This document shows, piece after piece, positions 62,977-64,000 of a DNA stretch of 64,000 nt (position 1 is the stretch's first letter; every line of letters begins with the position of its first letter). This DNA is from Nonomuraea ceibae (GTDB taxonomy: Bacteria; Actinomycetota; Actinomycetes; Streptosporangiales; Streptosporangiaceae): the NCBI RefSeq assembly GCF_019396325.1, contig NZ_JAHKRO010000014.1, positions 1 through 64,000 on the forward strand, given 5' to 3'. The notes under the pieces were generated by a model. The model was given only the letters and a program-made list of their open reading frames with translations. It did no database searches and had not been told where the DNA came from. The translations under genes and the position numbers were made by a program.

Positions 62977-63902
62977 AGAGAATCCTGGTGACGGGCGGCG
63001 CGGGCTTCATCGGCTCGCACTTCGTCCACGGGCTGTCCGGTGCGGACGTGACCGTGCTGGACAAGCTCACCTACGCGGGCAACCGGGCCAACCTCGAAGG
63101 CGCGCCGCACACGTTCGTGCACGGCGACATCTGCGACGGCGCGCTGCTGGCCGAGGTGGTGCCGGGCCACGACCTGGTGGTGAACTTCGCCGCCGAGTCG
63201 CACGTCGACCGCTCGATCGCGGGCGCCGGCGAGTTCGTCCGCACCAACGTGCTGGGCACCCAGACGCTGCTGCAGGCGTGCCTGGACGCGGGCGTGCCCA
63301 AGGTGGTGCAGGTGTCGACGGACGAGGTGTACGGGTCCATCGACATCGGCTCCTGGGACGAGTCCGCCCCGCTCCAGCCGAGGTCGCCGTACGCGGCGGC
63401 GAAGGCGGGCGGCGACCTCATCGCCCGCTCGTACGCGGTCACGTACGGGCTGGACGTGTCGATCACCCGGTGCGGCAACAACTACGGGCCGCGGCAGTAC
63501 CCGGAGAAGGTGATCCCGCTGTTCGTCACGAACCTGCTGCGCGGCCGGAAGGTCCCGCTGTACGGCGACGGCGGCAACGTGCGCGACTGGATCCACGTCG
63601 AGGACCACTGCGCGGGCATCCGCCTGGTCGCCGAGGTGGGCAAGCCGGGCGAGGTCTACCACATCGCGGGCACCGCCGAGCTGACCAACAAGGAGCTGAC
63701 CGGCCGCCTGCTGGACGCGACCGGGCACAGCTGGGCCATGGTCACGCCCGTCGAGGACCGCAAGGGCCACGACCGCCGCTACTCGCTGGACGACCGCAAG
63801 CTGCGGGCGCTCGGCTACGCGCCGCGCATCCCGTTCGACCAGGGGCTGCGCGAGACCGTGCGGTGGTACGCCGACAACCGTGACTGGTGGGACGGGTTAT
63901 GA
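62973..63902 (+). CDS. rmlB: dTDP-glucose 4,6-dehydratase
   Basis: 309 residues from ATG 62973. Short-chain dehydrogenase: NAD-binding GGAGFIGSH (8-16), TDE catalytic trio (116-118) in QVSTDEVYG and YxxxK (Tyr140, Lys144) in SPYAAAKAGG. It makes dTDP-4-keto-6-deoxyglucose, the branch point to rhamnose and other deoxysugars. The stop overlaps the start of the next gene. Confidence 0.94.
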   Translation: MKRILVTGGAGFIGSHFVHGLSGADVTVLDKLTYAGNRANLEGAPHTFVHGDICDGALLAEVVPGHDLVVNFAAESHVDRSIAGAGEFVRTNVLGTQTLLQACLDAGVPKVVQVSTDEVYGSIDIGSWDESAPLQPRSPYAAAKAGGDLIARSYAVTYGLDVSITRCGNNYGPRQYPEKVIPLFVTNLLRGRKVPLYGDGGNVRDWIHVEDHCAGIRLVAEVGKPGEVYHIAGTAELTNKELTGRLLDATGHSWAMVTPVEDRKGHDRRYSLDDRKLRALGYAPRIPFDQGLRETVRWYADNRDWWDGL

Positions 63903-64000
63903 GGTGGCTGATCACGGGCGGCGGCGGGATGCTGGCCGCCGACGTGCTCGACAGGATCGGGCTGACCGGTGAGCCGGTGCTCGCGCTCGGCCGGTCGGAG
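63899..64000 (+). CDS. rmlD: dTDP-4-dehydrorhamnose reductase-like protein, N-terminal 34 residues
   Basis: Begins at ATG 63899 overlapping the rmlB stop (ATGA) and runs off the right edge. The visible MRWLITGGGGMLAADVLDRI is the Rossmann start of RmlD-type reductases, which complete dTDP-L-rhamnose. The call depends on this short stretch and the rmlA-rmlB context. Confidence 0.7.
   Translation, partial: MRWLITGGGGMLAADVLDRIGLTGEPVLALGRSE

Overview
The window is a high-GC chromosomal segment whose gene families, gene order and frequent GTG/TTG starts point to a sporulating, mycelial actinomycete. Streptosporangiales, for example a Nonomuraea-like genus, is my inference; no rRNA is present to settle it. 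Support comes from a BldN-type sigma factor beside a divergent rex-hemACDB cluster, a BldC-family regulator, a System II cytochrome c operon, a 14-gene nuo operon and menaquinone genes. Genes are tightly packed, with many 4-base ATGA/GTGA/TTGA stop-start overlaps.

Layout. 0-2.8 kb: RsbN-like anti-sigma (cut by the window edge), BldN-like sigma, a membrane protein with a C-terminal ABM-like domain, and a small redoxin. 2.8-10.3 kb: Rex operator, rex, hemA, hemC, a SUMT-like/HemD fusion, hemB, a prim-pol-like protein and hemL, giving 5-aminolevulinate through uroporphyrinogen III synthesis under redox control. 10.2-12.3 kb: an EamA exporter with a 37-codon leader cistron and a divergent LysR. 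12.4-16.9 kb: phosphatase, ResA-like lipoprotein, CcdA, ResB and CcsB. 17-20.8 kb: a PLDc_N protein, a lethal-factor-like metalloprotease with a 36-bp repeat array, a BldC homologue, a DUF4229 protein and a secreted propeller. 20.9-39.3 kb: menG, a perfect Rex site, a MenJ-like reductase, nuoA-N and a polyprenyl diphosphate synthase, which together make and reduce menaquinone for NADH oxidation. 39.3-41 kb: rarD and msrA.

41.3-51.2 kb is accessory in character: a membrane-anchored HTH protein, VapBC-like and HigBA-like toxin-antitoxin pairs, a frameshifted IS3-type OrfA remnant, an ankyrin/DUF6461 protein, an ECF sigma with its partner, a frameshifted acetyltransferase, and a candidate XRE-ImmA/IrrE plus PIN nuclease module. 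51.2-60.2 kb holds an AlkZ-like glycosylase, a serine hydrolase and regulator-target pairs with clear inverted-repeat operators, plus a G-quadruplex-prone stretch. 60.4-64 kb starts an exopolysaccharide/dTDP-rhamnose locus (glycosylphosphotransferase, rmlA, rmlB, rmlD cut by the window end).

The main linking theme is redox control of respiration and heme: two sequence-evident Rex operators sit before rex-hem and before the MenJ-nuo-polyprenyl synthase run. A second theme is regulators placed beside their own palindromic operators, many apparently with leaderless start codons. No tRNA, rRNA or CRISPR array was recognised.
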